From assembly GCF_001297015.1 (NCBI RefSeq), contig NZ_LIGE01000005.1, forward strand, positions 25,089 to 89,088: a DNA stretch of 64,000 nucleotides. Direction: 5' to 3'. The translations under genes were made by a program, and so were the position numbers. Positions 1 through 10,099 of this stretch are shown here, piece after piece. The notes under the pieces are model-generated. The model was not told the origin of the DNA. It was given only the letters and a program-made list of their open reading frames with translations, and ran no database searches. This stretch comes from Pseudomonas sp. RIT-PI-r (GTDB lineage: Bacteria; Pseudomonadota; Gammaproteobacteria; Pseudomonadales; Pseudomonadaceae). The stretch's first letter is position 1; each line of letters starts with the position of its first letter.

Positions 1-1
1 G

Positions 2-688
2 ATGGCATTGGGCGTCGAAAACGTCGGTGGGCTCGACCCGTGCGGCATCGACAACGACCCGATCGCACAACTGGATTTCATCTTCAAACTGGCGACTGAG
101 TTTGGCCGAGGCGTGGACATTCACCTGCATGACAAAGGTGAGTTGGGCCTGTGGCAGATCGCGCTGATCGCCGATTACACCGAGCGTTTCAGCCTGCAAA
201 ACCGCGTGATGATCAGCCACGCCTACTGCCTCGGCATGCTGCCGTGGAGTCAGGTCAAACCGGTTGCCGAGCGGTTGGCGGTGTTGGGGATTTCGCTGAT
301 GAGTTCGGCGCCGGCCGACACCGCCGTGCCGCCGTTTCTGGCATTGCATGAGACTGGCGTGAATGTCTGCCTGGGCTCTGACGGCATCCGCGATGCGTGG
401 TCGCCGATGGGTAATGGCGACATGCTCGAACGGGCGATGCTGCTGGCGTTTCGCTTTGACCTGGGCAAGGACGATGAACTGGCGGCGGCGTTCGAGGCGG
501 CCACGGTTAACGGTGCGCGGGCGCTGGGCGTCGAGGATTACGGCTTTGCCCTCGGGCAGCGTGCTGACTTCTTGTTGATGCCGGTTGAAACCCTTGGCGA
601 AGCGGTGGTTGCGCGGCCATTGCGTCAGGTCTATCGCGGCGGTGTCTTGATCGCCGAAGGTGGCCGCTTGCTGAGCAGCCGTCTGTGA
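2..688 (+). CDS. Cytosine-deaminase-like amidohydrolase, 5' end outside window
   Basis: This is the C-terminal part of a metal-dependent amidohydrolase; the reading frame is open to the window edge, and the family is usually about 400 residues, so the true start lies upstream. Visible family features are the HLHDKG stretch, the SHAYCLG histidine motif and a CLGSDGIRDAWSPMGNGDML segment, which resembles the metal-binding Asp region of cytosine deaminase (CodA-like). It probably hydrolyses a cyclic or amidine C-N bond in the cytoplasm; the substrate cannot be read from sequence. Its stop overlaps the GTG start of the next amidohydrolase by four bases (GTGA), so the two are translationally coupled. 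Confidence 0.8.
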   Translation: MALGVENVGGLDPCGIDNDPIAQLDFIFKLATEFGRGVDIHLHDKGELGLWQIALIADYTERFSLQNRVMISHAYCLGMLPWSQVKPVAERLAVLGISLMSSAPADTAVPPFLALHETGVNVCLGSDGIRDAWSPMGNGDMLERAMLLAFRFDLGKDDELAAAFEAATVNGARALGVEDYGFALGQRADFLLMPVETLGEAVVARPLRQVYRGGVLIAEGGRLLSSRL

Positions 689-2172
689 AACGCATCGGTC
701 TGCGCGCCAGTTGCGTGGTCGGTTTCGACGGCACGCAGCATGTGCTGTGGCGCGACGGCGAAGTGGTGTTCGCCGGGTCGCACATCGAGTTCGTCGGGCG
801 TGGTTACGCGGGGACGGTGGATCAGTGGATCGACTACGGCAATGCGTTGATCGGCCCCGGCTTCATCGATCTGGATGCGCTGGGCGACCTCGACTCCACG
901 GTGCTGACCCTGGATAACGGCGACGAGCGCAGCATGGGGCGCATGTGGTCGTCAGACTATCTGGCCGCTGGCCCGCGTGAGACTTACAGCCCGGAAGAAG
1001 AAGTTTTCAAATACCGCTACGCCTTCACCCAGCTGATCCGCAACGGCATCACCACGGCGATGCCGATCACCTCGATGTACTACCGCCAGTGGGCGGAAAC
1101 CTACGACGAGTTTGCCGCCGTGGCAGGCGTTGCCGGCGAACTGGGTCTGCGCACTTACCTCGGCCCCTGCTACATGAGCGGCATGAGTTACTGGCAGGCT
1201 GACGGCACCCTCGCCCATCACTGGGATGAGGATCGCGGGCTGGCCGGACTGGATACCGCTGAACGCTTCTTCAAGGATTTCGACGGTGCGCACAACGGTT
1301 TGATTCGCGCTGCGCTGCTGCCGGATCGCATCCAGACCTGCACGCCGGCATTGCTGCAGCGCACCTCGGCGCTGAGCCGCGAACTGAACGCACCCATGCG
1401 CCTGCACTGCTGTCAGGCGCTCGGCGAAGTAACGATGGTTGAGCAGTTGCGCGGTGATTCGCCGTTGAGCTGGTTACAACGGCTGGACCTGCTCACACCG
1501 CGCAGCCTGTTGCCGCATGGCATCTACACCGCTGGCGATGACGACCTGCAACGAGTGGTCGACGGTGGCACGAGTCTGGTGCATTGCCCTTTGGTGTTTG
1601 CCCGCGATGGCGAGGCGTTGAACTCGTTCGGACGCTATCGCGCCAAAGGCATCAACCTGGCGTTGGGCACTGACACCTGGCCGGCGGATCTGCTGGAAAA
1701 CATGCGTCACGGCTTGAACATCGCGCGGTTGATGGAGGGCGGCCCAGCGCTGACCAGCAGCCTCGATCTGTACAACGCCGCGACCCTCGGCGGTGCGCGG
1801 GCGCTGGGTCGCGATGACCTCGGACGCCTGGCCCCCGGCGCCAAAGCCGACATTACTGTGTTCAGCCTGCGCGGCCTGCATCTGGGGCCGTTGTTCGATC
1901 CCCTGAAGAACCTGTTATTGGCCGGGCGCGGCGACGACTGCATCGCCAGTTATATCGACGGTCGTTGCGTGATGCACGACGGTCAGGTCAACGGCGTCGA
2001 CTACCCCGCCCTGCAACGTCAGGCGCAACGCCAATACGAAAAACTCATGCGCAGCCACAGCGACCGGGCCGTGGGCCGACCGGACTGGAAAACCCTGTTC
2101 CAGCCAGCCATTCCGTTCGCCGATGACTACAGCGCCAAGGCGCCGTTGAGCGCCATCGATCCACTTTCCTAG
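685..2172 (+). CDS. Amidohydrolase family protein (TRZ/ATZ-type), unusual metal site
   Basis: A 495-residue amidohydrolase starting at a GTG that overlaps the previous stop. The frame shows the usual layout: N-terminal composite sheet, TIM-barrel entry after GPGFID, an LHCCQALGE histidine region, LLPHGIYTAGDD, a late LALGTDTWPADL Asp motif, and a C-terminal LAPGAKADITVF turn typical of the family. The canonical His-x-His after PGFID is absent; the sequence there is LDALGDLD. It may bind one metal or use a different ligand set. Coupled with the upstream amidohydrolase and followed 11 bases later by a flavin reductase, it probably belongs to a catabolic operon for an N-containing compound. The substrate is unknown. 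Confidence 0.8.
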   Translation: MKRIGLRASCVVGFDGTQHVLWRDGEVVFAGSHIEFVGRGYAGTVDQWIDYGNALIGPGFIDLDALGDLDSTVLTLDNGDERSMGRMWSSDYLAAGPRETYSPEEEVFKYRYAFTQLIRNGITTAMPITSMYYRQWAETYDEFAAVAGVAGELGLRTYLGPCYMSGMSYWQADGTLAHHWDEDRGLAGLDTAERFFKDFDGAHNGLIRAALLPDRIQTCTPALLQRTSALSRELNAPMRLHCCQALGEVTMVEQLRGDSPLSWLQRLDLLTPRSLLPHGIYTAGDDDLQRVVDGGTSLVHCPLVFARDGEALNSFGRYRAKGINLALGTDTWPADLLENMRHGLNIARLMEGGPALTSSLDLYNAATLGGARALGRDDLGRLAPGAKADITVFSLRGLHLGPLFDPLKNLLLAGRGDDCIASYIDGRCVMHDGQVNGVDYPALQRQAQRQYEKLMRSHSDRAVGRPDWKTLFQPAIPFADDYSAKAPLSAIDPLS

Positions 2173-2183
2173 AGGTTTTTGCC

Positions 2184-2846
2184 ATGCACAGTTTTGATTT
2201 CAGCCAACTCAGCCCACGGGAAAAATACAAGATCCTGATCGGCAGCGTCGTGCCCCGGCCCATTGCACTGGTCACCACCATCGATGGCGAGGGCCGGGTC
2301 AATGCCGCGCCGTTCAGCTTCTTCAATGCGCTGTCGGCGGACCCGCCGATTCTGGCCTTGGGCGTGGAAAACTACGGCGATCAGAGCCCGAAAGACACCA
2401 CGCGCAATATCCAGTTGAACCAGGAATTCACCGTGAACATCGTCAGCGATGCATTGGTGGAGGCGATGAACGTCTGCGCCGTGCCGTTCGCGCCGGGTTT
2501 CGATGAGTTGACCGCTGCGGGGCTGACGGCGATTGCCGGTACCACGGTGAAATGCCCAAGGATCGGCGAAGCGCCGGTCGCGCTGGAGTGCCGACGGATG
2601 ATGGCGCTGAACATCGGCCAGTCGCGGGAGATCATTTTTGGCGAGGTGTTGATGGCGCATGTGCGCGATGAGTTGATCGATCCGAAGACGCTGTACATCG
2701 ATCAGTTGGGGCTGGATGCGATCGGGCGCATGGGCGGCCATGGTTATGCGCGAACCCGTGATTACTTCGATCTGCCGACCCGCTCGTTGCAAGCGTGGAC
2801 GGAAGCACCGGGGGGTGGCGAGCGGTTTTGGCCCGCGCCGAAATAA
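2184..2846 (+). CDS. Flavin reductase family protein (FMN-binding split barrel)
   Basis: A 220-residue protein with the flavoredoxin/flavin reductase-like fold: SPREKYKILIGSVVPRPIALVTT followed by NAAPFSFFNALSADPP is the characteristic FMN-binding segment near the N-terminus. Family members bind FMN and act as NAD(P)H:flavin reductases or small flavoproteins supplying reduced flavin to a monooxygenase; no partner monooxygenase is visible here. It follows the two amidohydrolases on the same strand with an 11-base gap, so it is probably co-transcribed. The start is supported by an AGAGG sequence ahead of the ATG. Confidence 0.85.
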   Translation: MHSFDFSQLSPREKYKILIGSVVPRPIALVTTIDGEGRVNAAPFSFFNALSADPPILALGVENYGDQSPKDTTRNIQLNQEFTVNIVSDALVEAMNVCAVPFAPGFDELTAAGLTAIAGTTVKCPRIGEAPVALECRRMMALNIGQSREIIFGEVLMAHVRDELIDPKTLYIDQLGLDAIGRMGGHGYARTRDYFDLPTRSLQAWTEAPGGGERFWPAPK

Positions 2847-2863
2847 ACCAGAACAACGCATTC

Positions 2864-2960
2864 CCCCTGTAGGAGTGAGCCTGCTCGCGATAGCGGTGTG
2901 TCAGTCACTTTGATCTTGTCTGACACACCGCTATCGCGAGCAGGCTCACTCCTACAGGGG
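2864..2960. repeat. REP doublet (REPIN), GTAGGAGTGAGCCTGC family
   Basis: Two inverted copies of a roughly 40-base REP (arm begins CCCCTGTAGGAGTGAGCC) separated by about 14 bases, forming a near-perfect long hairpin between the flavin reductase and the convergent lipoprotein operon. It is a typical extragenic Pseudomonas REPIN and may act as a transcription terminator or mRNA stabiliser for both flanking genes. The same family recurs at 14593 and 22434. Confidence 0.9.
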
Positions 2961-2979
2961 TTCTCAGTGGGGCTTGTAA

Positions 2980-3639
2980 TCAGTCCGTGCCGTACTTCGG
3001 CGAACGCGGGCCGTACAGCAGCCCCGCCGGATGCCCGGCCGAGAGCAGGCGATTGCTCGCCACACCGGCAATCGGATAACCGGCATCAGTGGAGCTGTTG
3101 ATGATCTGCTTCACCGCCGCCGTGATCAGCATGCCGATCAGACCGCCACCACCGTTGTTGCCACCCTCTTCGCTCGACGCCCGCGCCGCTCCGGTCCACA
3201 GCGTGGTGCCGCTTTTCAGGTCAACCAGTTTCGCTGTCGCGGTCACAGCCGTTTCGCTGCTGATCACCATGTAACGCGTGCCGTATTCGCTCACGGTGAT
3301 GTACAGCGCCGCATCCGCACCGAAGATTTCCTGCAGCTTGTGCGGCGGTGCCTGATGAATGTCATCCGGCGTGGTCAGGCCGTTCTGGCGGAAGGTTTCG
3401 TCCACCAGCGCGATCGGCAACACGTAATAACCGGCTTCGGCCAGCGGGAACGTCACTTGCGACAGCAGGCTGTACGACGCCTTCACGTCCGGTGAGGTGT
3501 TCAGCGGTGGCAACACCAGAATGGTCTTGGGCCGCGCCTGTTTGTACGCCGAGTAGTCCACGGTCTTCGGCGCGACACAGCCGCCAAGCAGCGTCAGGGC
3601 CAGCGCACCGGCCAGCAGTTTCAAGGTGCGCGAGATCAT
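2980..3639 (-). CDS. GNA1162/DUF799 family lipoprotein
   Basis: A 219-residue outer-membrane lipoprotein candidate: signal peptide MISRTLKLLAGALALTLLGGC with lipobox LGGC and Cys at about residue 21. The remainder fits the DUF799/GNA1162 family, with a VLPPLNTSPDVKASYS segment near the N-terminus and a Gly-rich EEGGNNGGGGLIGMLITAAVKQII stretch that may be amphipathic. It is the last gene of a three-gene operon, overlapping the DUF4810 gene by four bases. The CsgG-like / DUF4810 / DUF799 order suggests an outer-membrane complex; its cargo or function is not known from sequence. Confidence 0.85.
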   Translation of the reverse strand: MISRTLKLLAGALALTLLGGCVAPKTVDYSAYKQARPKTILVLPPLNTSPDVKASYSLLSQVTFPLAEAGYYVLPIALVDETFRQNGLTTPDDIHQAPPHKLQEIFGADAALYITVSEYGTRYMVISSETAVTATAKLVDLKSGTTLWTGAARASSEEGGNNGGGGLIGMLITAAVKQIINSSTDAGYPIAGVASNRLLSAGHPAGLLYGPRSPKYGTD

Positions 3640-4004
3640 TGCACGACTCCGGCCTTGGCGTTTTTAAGCAGAAAATCCATGTACGTGCCGGACTCGGGGA
3701 ACAGGGTTTTCTCGGTGTTGAACTGCTGCACCATCTGATCGTCCTTGCCCATGCTCAGGTAGAGCAGGCCCAAGTGCGCGTGGTAGCCCGGTGGTACGGC
3801 TTTGCCGGTGGAGCGGATCTTTTGCAGATCACGTTCCAGTGCTTCGGCCTGCGCCTCTTTCGGCTCTTCGCCTTTGAAGTATTCGTAGACCTGGGGCTCG
3901 TAACCTTCCCACTGGTACAGGGTTTGCGGGCTGCTGCAACCGGCCAGCAAGGCGCTGGCGGCCAGCGTCAGCGCCATCAGCGAGCGCGACAAAGTCAGAT
4001 TCAT
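3636..4004 (-). CDS. DUF4810 family lipoprotein
   Basis: A 122-residue lipoprotein. I take the start at the ATG at 4004, giving MNLTLSRSLMALTLAASALLAGC with lipobox LAGC; a GGAG ribosome site lies just upstream, while the longer frame adds 17 residues without a signal-like sequence. The mature part (QTLYQWEGYEPQVYEYFKG, then a helical segment resembling a TPR with YHAHLGLLYLSMG) fits DUF4810. It is the middle gene of the CsgG-like / DUF4810 / DUF799 operon, overlapping the downstream gene by four bases and starting 28 bases after the CsgG-like stop. Confidence 0.85.
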   Translation of the reverse strand: MNLTLSRSLMALTLAASALLAGCSSPQTLYQWEGYEPQVYEYFKGEEPKEAQAEALERDLQKIRSTGKAVPPGYHAHLGLLYLSMGKDDQMVQQFNTEKTLFPESGTYMDFLLKNAKAGVVQ

Positions 4005-4032
4005 GGGTATTGCTCCTTGCAATGGGCGTCGA

Positions 4033-4725
4033 TCAGTTGCCCGGTTTCCAGGCACCGGCGTTCATGCCATCGACCAGACGATTGATCGCCTCGCGCATGG
4101 CCAGATCGAGGACTTTGCCGTTGAGGGTCGAATCGTAGGCAGCGGTGCCGCCGAAGCCGATGATTTCGCGGTTGGACAAGGCGTATTCGCCAGCGCCCTG
4201 GGTCGAATAAACCACTTCGGAGGTGCTGATGTTGACGATGTTCAGGTTGACCTTGGCGTAAGCAACCTGGGTCTTGCCGCGGCCGAGAATGCCGAACAAT
4301 TGGTGATCGCCAGTCTCTTTGCGACCGAACTCGGTGACGTCACCGGTGACCACGTAATCAGCACCTTTGAGGCGCTGGGCCTGGCCTTTGATGGCCGCTT
4401 CCTGCTGGATTTCGCCCATGTTGTCGCGATCCAGCACGCTGAAGCGGTTGGTCTGCTGCAAGTGAGTGATCAGGATGGTCTTGGCCTGGCCGCCGAGGCG
4501 GTCGACACCGTCGGAGAAGATCCCGCGCATGTAGCTGGAGCGGTTGTCGAACTTGCCCACCGCCATTGGCACGCGAACGCCGGTCCAGATCTGCGAAGCG
4601 CTTTCAACCTTGGCCACCGGCAGCGCGCGGGAGCTTTCCGTGGCGCAACCGGAGAGTGTGGTGGCAAGGGTGCCAAGCACGGCAATTGCCACGCCTGAAA
4701 CCAGCATCCGGGAGATCATTCTCAC
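4033..4725 (-). CDS. CsgG/HfaB family lipoprotein
   Basis: A protein of about 230 residues with a lipoprotein signal ending in LATTLSGC, followed by a CsgG-type domain (IWTGVRVPMAVGKFDNRSSYMRGIFSDG near the start, LKGADYVVTGDVTEFGR in the middle, AKVNLNIVNISTSEVVYSTQGAGE later). CsgG proteins form outer-membrane secretion pores for curli subunits; this curli-less context with DUF4810 and DUF799 lipoproteins implies a different role. The start is probably the GTG at 4725, seven bases from an AGGA ribosome site; the ATG at 4719 is the alternative. First gene of its operon. Confidence 0.85.
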   Translation of the reverse strand: MRMISRMLVSGVAIAVLGTLATTLSGCATESSRALPVAKVESASQIWTGVRVPMAVGKFDNRSSYMRGIFSDGVDRLGGQAKTILITHLQQTNRFSVLDRDNMGEIQQEAAIKGQAQRLKGADYVVTGDVTEFGRKETGDHQLFGILGRGKTQVAYAKVNLNIVNISTSEVVYSTQGAGEYALSNREIIGFGGTAAYDSTLNGKVLDLAMREAINRLVDGMNAGAWKPGN

Positions 4726-4862
4726 TGGGTAATCCTTTTGAAAAACGGGGGTGTCCCGGCACGGCAATGCGGTACAGGGGCTGAAAAGGGCCGGCATTAT
4801 GACAAAGTGCCATCATTGCGAACAGATATTTTTGACGCCAATGAATTGGCTGTTCCGGACTT

Positions 4863-4966
4863 GATCGTTCCCACGCTCTGCGTGGGAATGCAGCCACGGA
4901 CGCTCCGCGTCCGCTGTGACGCGGAGCGTCACGGGAGGCGTTACCACGCAGAGCGTGGGAACGATC
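4863..4966. repeat. REP doublet, GATCGTTCCCACGCTC family
   Basis: Inverted pair of repeats with arms GATCGTTCCCACGCTCTGCG and its complement, containing an inner inverted GACGCTCCGCGTC block. It lies between the convergent ends of dnaE2 and the start region of the CsgG-like operon. The same family occurs at 10772-10873, bracketing the lexA2-imuA-imuB-dnaE2 cassette on both sides. Confidence 0.9.
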
Positions 4967-4984
4967 AGACAAGGGGTCGGTGCG

Positions 4985-7900
4985 CTAATGGAAATCGCGA
5001 CTCTGCACGCGGATGCCGTTGAGCAATGGGCTGAGGTCGCTCAAGCGGCCGGCGATCAGATGGCGCACGTCGCCTTCGCGCTCCCAGCGGCCATCGACCC
5101 TGAGCAATTGCGAACCGACCAGCACTTGCCGTTGGCGCTCGGCCAGGTCGCGCCAGACCACTACGTTGACGTTGCCGAACTCATCTTCCAGCGTCACAAA
5201 CGTCACGCCGCTGGCAGTCCCCGGTCGTTGGCGCCCGGTGACCAGCCCGGCAATGCTCACCGGCCTGCCATGTTCAACGTCGAGCAACTCCTGCGAACTG
5301 CGGCAGCGGCGCGCCTTCAACTCGCCGCGCAACAGCGCCAGTGGATGCGGCCCCAGTGTGGTGCCCACCGTAGCGTAATCGGCGTGCAGGTCCTCGCCGA
5401 CGCTGGGTTTTGGCAGCACCACGTCGGGTTCTTCCTGGCTGGGCAACCCGGCAAATAATCCGAGCTGCTTCTGCACCCCGGCCACCTCCCAACGCGCCCG
5501 ATGTCGGTGCCCGGCCAAACCGCGCAGCGCTCCGGAGTCCGCCAACAGCGCCTGCGCCCGGCTGTCCAGCGCGGCGCGTTCACCAAGATCGGCGACATCG
5601 GCAAACGCCCCACGCGAGCGCGCCGCTTCGATGCGCCGGGCGTCCTCCTCGCGAAAGCCCTTGATCATCCGCAAGCCCATGCGAATTGCCGGTTGCGCCG
5701 CCGTGGTGGTTTCCAGGCTGCAATCCCAGTCACTGGCACGCACGTCCACCGGGCGAATCTGCAATTGATGCCGGCGCGCGTCTTGGAGAATCTGATCCGG
5801 GCTGTAGAAACCCATCGGCCAGCTATTGATCAACGCGCAAGCGAACGCCGCCGGTTCGTGGCACTTGAGCCAGCAACTGGCGTACGTCAGCAAGGCAAAA
5901 CTGGCAGCGTGGGATTCGGGGAAGCCGTAGCTGCCGAAGCCTTTGATCTGCTCGAAAATCTGCGCGGCGAATTCTGGCGTGTAGCCATTTTTCTTCATGC
6001 CCGCAGCGAGGCGCTCCTTGTGCGGTTCGAGGCCGCCGTGGCGCTTCCACGCAGCCATGGAGCGGCGTAACTGATCGGCCTCGCCTGGGCTGTAATCGGC
6101 GGCGACGATGGCGATCTGCATCACCTGTTCCTGAAACAGCGGTACGCCGAGAGTGCGTTTGAGCACCACTTCCAGCTCCGGCGACGGGTAGGTTTCCTCT
6201 TCTTCTTTATTGCGGCGGCGCAGATACGGATGGACCATCCCGCCCTGAATCGGCCCCGGGCGGACGATGGCTACCTCGATCACCAAATCGTAGAACTTCG
6301 CCGGTTTCAGGCGTGGCAGCATCGACATCTGTGCGCGGGACTCGATCTGGAACACGCCAATGGTGTCGGCGCGGCTGATCATCTCGTAGGTCGGTTTGTC
6401 TTCGGCCGGAATATTCGCCAGGCTCAGATCCAGATTGCGGTGACGACGCAGCAAGTCGAAGCAGCGACGGATTGCACTGAGCATGCCGAGGGCAAGGATA
6501 TCCACCTTGAGCAGGCCGACCGCGTCGAGGTCGTCCTTGTCCCATTGAATGATCGTGCGCTCGGCCATGGCCGCGTTCTCGACCGGTACCAGCGTGTCCA
6601 GCGGCTGTTCGGAAATCACGAAGCCGCCAGGGTGTTGCGACAGGTGTCGGGGGAAGCCGATCAGTTGCCCGGTCAGGCTCAGTACGCGGCGCAGCACCGG
6701 GCTTTCGGGATCGAAGCCTCCCTCGAGCAAGCGTTCCAGCGGCGGTGTTTCATCGCTCCAGTGGCCGCAGCAATCGGCCAGTGCGTTGATTTGATCCGGC
6801 GGCAGGCCCAAGGCCTTGGCCACGTCGCGTACGGCGCCGGCGGCGTGGTAAGTACTGACCACCGCGGTCAGCGCCGCGCGACCACGACCGTAACGGCGAA
6901 ACACGTATTGCAGGACTTCTTCGCGGCGTTCGTGTTCGAAGTCGACGTCGATGTCCGGCGGTTCGTTGCGCTCCTTGGACATAAAGCGTTCGAACAGCAA
7001 CGTGGTGCGGTCCGGGTCGATTTCGGTAATGCCCAAGGCAAAACACACCGCCGAGTTGGCCGCCGAGCCACGACCCTGACAGAGAATCTGCTGCTCGCGG
7101 GCGAAGCGCACCACGTCGTGCACAGTGAGAAAGTAGCTTTCATAACCGAGCTCGGCGATCAGTTGCAGTTCATCGTCGATCTGCTTGAGAACCTTGGCTT
7201 GCGGGCCTTTGGGCCAGCGCCAGGCAATGCCTTCTTCGGTCAGATGGCGCAGCCAGGAACTGGCGCTATATCCCTCGGGCACCAGTTCCTTGGGATATTG
7301 ATACCGCAATTCGCCCAGATCGAAAGTACAGCGCCGCGCCAGATTCACCGATTCGTCGAGCAATGCCTGCGGATACAACTCGCGCAACACCTCGACACTG
7401 CGCAAATGTCGCTCGCCATTGGGGTGCAGGCGCAACCCGGCCTCGGCCACCGGCACGTGATGGCGGATCGCGGTCATGGTGTCCTGCAAGGCGCGTCGGC
7501 CTCGGGCGTGCATGTGCACATCGCCGCTGGCCACGGCCGGAATCTGCAACTCGGCGGCCAGACTCAACAACCTTGCCAAGCGCTGCTGATCGTCCTGGCC
7601 GCGATGCAACTGCACCGCCAGCCACAGGCGCTCGCCGAAGATCTGTTTCAGCCAACGGCCCTCTTCCACCTGCTCAAGCGAATCCGGCACCCACAACACC
7701 AGCAGCCCCGGTTGCGGCTCGCTGAAATCTTCGCGCAGCACCTGATACTGGCCTTTCTGCGTGCGTCGTCGGGCGCGGGTGATCAAGCCACACAAGGCCT
7801 GATAACCGGCGAGGTTCTCCACCAGCAGCACCAGTTTCGGGCCGTTTTCGATGCGCACTTCACTGCCGATGATCAGCGGCAGCTCAACCGATTTCGCCGC

Positions 7901-8062
7901 TTGCCACGCCCGCACAATCCCGGCCAGCGTGCATTCATCGGTGATCGCCAGCGCCTGATAGCCATGCTTTTTCGCCCGCTGGAACAGTTCCAGCGCACTG
8001 GAGGCACCGCGCTGGAAACTGAAGTTCGACAGGCAGTGCAGTTCGGCATAACCGTCGTTCAT
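4985..8062 (-). CDS. dnaE2: Error-prone DNA polymerase DnaE2/ImuC
   Basis: A 1025-residue C-family polymerase, the catalytic subunit of the ImuABC mutasome that carries out SOS-induced translesion synthesis. The N-terminal PHP domain ([22 protein letters not shown]) is followed by the polymerase core with the catalytic [13 protein letters not shown] acidic motif at residues 368-380, and a C-terminal OB fold ([28 protein letters not shown]). The start chosen is the ATG at 8062, overlapping the imuB stop as ATGA; seven upstream residues in the longer frame are not family-like. Last gene of the lexA2-imuA-imuB-dnaE2 operon and controlled by the LexA2-type operator upstream of lexA2. Confidence 0.97.
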   Translation of the reverse strand: MNDGYAELHCLSNFSFQRGASSALELFQRAKKHGYQALAITDECTLAGIVRAWQAAKSVELPLIIGSEVRIENGPKLVLLVENLAGYQALCGLITRARRRTQKGQYQVLREDFSEPQPGLLVLWVPDSLEQVEEGRWLKQIFGERLWLAVQLHRGQDDQQRLARLLSLAAELQIPAVASGDVHMHARGRRALQDTMTAIRHHVPVAEAGLRLHPNGERHLRSVEVLRELYPQALLDESVNLARRCTFDLGELRYQYPKELVPEGYSASSWLRHLTEEGIAWRWPKGPQAKVLKQIDDELQLIAELGYESYFLTVHDVVRFAREQQILCQGRGSAANSAVCFALGITEIDPDRTTLLFERFMSKERNEPPDIDVDFEHERREEVLQYVFRRYGRGRAALTAVVSTYHAAGAVRDVAKALGLPPDQINALADCCGHWSDETPPLERLLEGGFDPESPVLRRVLSLTGQLIGFPRHLSQHPGGFVISEQPLDTLVPVENAAMAERTIIQWDKDDLDAVGLLKVDILALGMLSAIRRCFDLLRRHRNLDLSLANIPAEDKPTYEMISRADTIGVFQIESRAQMSMLPRLKPAKFYDLVIEVAIVRPGPIQGGMVHPYLRRRNKEEEETYPSPELEVVLKRTLGVPLFQEQVMQIAIVAADYSPGEADQLRRSMAAWKRHGGLEPHKERLAAGMKKNGYTPEFAAQIFEQIKGFGSYGFPESHAASFALLTYASCWLKCHEPAAFACALINSWPMGFYSPDQILQDARRHQLQIRPVDVRASDWDCSLETTTAAQPAIRMGLRMIKGFREEDARRIEAARSRGAFADVADLGERAALDSRAQALLADSGALRGLAGHRHRARWEVAGVQKQLGLFAGLPSQEEPDVVLPKPSVGEDLHADYATVGTTLGPHPLALLRGELKARRCRSSQELLDVEHGRPVSIAGLVTGRQRPGTASGVTFVTLEDEFGNVNVVVWRDLAERQRQVLVGSQLLRVDGRWEREGDVRHLIAGRLSDLSPLLNGIRVQSRDFH

Positions 8063-9474
8063 GCAAACCAGCCCTGCAGCCACAACGGACCGCCCTCACC
8101 CACCGCGCGATAAGCCCAACCCTGTTGGCCGGCGCGGTTCTGGATCAGGTAATAATCGCGGCGCACATCGTCGCCGTCCCACCAGCCCGACTCGATGCGT
8201 TCCGGGCCCATGAGAATCCGCGCCGAACCTTGCGGCACGCTCTGCGGTTCATCGAGCAACCAGCCCGGACGGTGCACGCCCGGCAACGCAGTGCAGCGCT
8301 GTTTGTCGACGCCGTTCTGCCATGCGCACTCGGGCCGATGATCGGCCTGAAAACGCAGCCCCTGCACCGCGTCATCGCCCAAGCGTGCACGCAAGCGTTC
8401 GCGCAACTGCTGCCACGGCAAGGTTTGCTGCGGACGGTCGTCGAACAGCTCCTGAAACTGCGGGACGAAGCTCGGCAGGTCCTCGGCGCGCAGACGAAAG
8501 CCGCGCACGGGTGCCTCGACCTGCACTTGCTCCAGCCGCCCACGGGCCAGTTCGAACAGCATCGCCGGATCACGTTCGGCGCTGAGCAGGCCAACCTTGA
8601 TTACGCTGTCCGGCAACCCGGCGTGCTCCAGATGCAGATCGAAACGCTGCACGCCGCTGTCACGCCCGCAGAGGAACGCCGACAGATCGCCGGTCAAACG
8701 GCGTAACGGGAACAGCAACGCCTGATGCGATTGCACGTCGAAATTCAGCTCGATGCGCACATCGAAACGATCCGGCGGCAGGTAAAACGCCAGCGCCAAC
8801 GGGCGCGCGCCGAACAGGGTGTCGAGGTGCTTGAGCATCGGCGCTTCGAAACGTCGGGCCAGTGCCTGACGGGGCAAGCTCTGCACCTGACTGAGATTAC
8901 GCAGGCCCATACGCGACAACGCTGTAGCCACACTCGGTTCCAGGCCGACGCGGTCGACAGGCAACTGGCCAAGGTGATGCTGCAAGGCTTCGCCGTCGGG
9001 CACCACCAATCCATCGTAAGCATTGGCCAGCACCCGCGCCGCCACTGGATTCGGCGCGGCGACGATGCGATGACGAAAGCCCAAGTCCGTCAGTTCCTTG
9101 CGCAGGCGCGCTTCGAACTGCGCCCAGGAACCGAACAGGCCCAGGCTGGATTCGATCTCGAACACCACGGTGCGCGGGTAATGCACGCTGACCTGCGCGC
9201 TGAAACCGTAGGCCCATGCGGCCAAAAACTGCTGCCAGTGCTCGACCTCGGCAGCCTCGTAATCAGCGGTGGCAAACCCCTTGCTCATGGCCTGGGCGGC
9301 AGTCATCGACTGGCCGGCGCGCAGACCGAGTTTGCGCGCGGCAGGATTGACCGCTTGCAGCACCCGGCGCTGGGCCGGGCCGCTGAGCAGCACCAACGGC
9401 TCATCGGGATCGGGACGCTGACGCAGCACCGCGTCCAGCGCCAATTGCGGGAATAGAATGCAGACCCAGCGCAT
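8059..9474 (-). CDS. imuB: Y-family polymerase-like protein ImuB
   Basis: A 471-residue Y-family polymerase homologue; in known cassettes ImuB is a catalytically inactive hub that binds the beta clamp, ImuA and DnaE2. The frame starts at [17 protein letters not shown] (ATG at 9474), matching the family N-terminus; the longer frame adds 19 unlike residues that run into the imuA end. Palm/fingers-like [18 protein letters not shown] and a helix-hairpin-helix region ([34 protein letters not shown]) are visible. It starts 7 bases after imuA and overlaps dnaE2 by four bases. Confidence 0.95.
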   Translation of the reverse strand: MRWVCILFPQLALDAVLRQRPDPDEPLVLLSGPAQRRVLQAVNPAARKLGLRAGQSMTAAQAMSKGFATADYEAAEVEHWQQFLAAWAYGFSAQVSVHYPRTVVFEIESSLGLFGSWAQFEARLRKELTDLGFRHRIVAAPNPVAARVLANAYDGLVVPDGEALQHHLGQLPVDRVGLEPSVATALSRMGLRNLSQVQSLPRQALARRFEAPMLKHLDTLFGARPLALAFYLPPDRFDVRIELNFDVQSHQALLFPLRRLTGDLSAFLCGRDSGVQRFDLHLEHAGLPDSVIKVGLLSAERDPAMLFELARGRLEQVQVEAPVRGFRLRAEDLPSFVPQFQELFDDRPQQTLPWQQLRERLRARLGDDAVQGLRFQADHRPECAWQNGVDKQRCTALPGVHRPGWLLDEPQSVPQGSARILMGPERIESGWWDGDDVRRDYYLIQNRAGQQGWAYRAVGEGGPLWLQGWFA

Positions 9475-9481
9475 GGCGACC

Positions 9482-10099
9482 TCAATGACCCACGGCAAAG
9501 GCAATCGGCGCCGTACGCGCGAGTCCGCCACGGCACTTGAGGACGCGCAACTGTGCAGGTTTGGCGTCGATGGCGATGCGCAACGCCGCCGGTGACGGGT
9601 TGACCGCTTCGCTCAACGGGCGCCAGGCAAATGCCAGGGTCTGGCCGGTTTCCGCCGCCACCTGCAAACGCCGCAACGCACGGTCATCGGCCTTGTGCGG
9701 CCAACACAGTACGGCGCCGCAACTGCCCGAACGCAGGCACTGTTCCGCCGCCCACAAGGCATCGCGCTCAGAGGCCTGAATCACCGACAACTGGCGCAGA
9801 TCGACCCCGGCGTTTTCCCACGCTTGCGGGTACGGCACGAACGGCGGCGCCACCAGCACAATGCGCTCACCCGCCGCCGCCAACCGCGCCAGCGTTGGCC
9901 AGACCAGTTGCAGCTCGCCAACACCGGGGCCGGCCAAGAGGATTTCGCTCAGCGCCGCTTCCGGCCAGCCACCGCTGGGCAGTGCCGCGTCCAGCGCCGC
10001 ATGCCCGGTCGGCTGCGGGCTGGCAGCCGGTGGCGCAGGCCGGCCCTTCCAGACCTGGCCGCCATTGAACAGCGTATCCAACGCAACGACGGCGCCCAT
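9482..10099 (-). CDS. imuA: Translesion synthesis-associated protein ImuA
   Basis: A 205-residue RecA/SulA-like protein of the ImuA family. Family features are a TGHAALDAALPSGGWPEAALSEIL opening with a RecA-like fold, LVLVAPPFVPYPQAWENAG in the middle and a variable C-terminus. ImuA works with ImuB and DnaE2 in damage-induced mutagenesis. Its start overlaps the lexA2 stop (10099) by one base and it ends 7 bases before imuB, so the four genes are one operon. No Walker A is evident, as in other ImuA proteins. Confidence 0.92.
   Translation of the reverse strand: MGAVVALDTLFNGGQVWKGRPAPPAASPQPTGHAALDAALPSGGWPEAALSEILLAGPGVGELQLVWPTLARLAAAGERIVLVAPPFVPYPQAWENAGVDLRQLSVIQASERDALWAAEQCLRSGSCGAVLCWPHKADDRALRRLQVAAETGQTLAFAWRPLSEAVNPSPAALRIAIDAKPAQLRVLKCRGGLARTAPIAFAVGH

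Noticed and set aside
6230..8113. Open frame of 627 codons antisense to dnaE2
   Set aside because: Composition is that of a GC-rich mirror frame, with no family features, and dnaE2 is unquestionable on the other strand.
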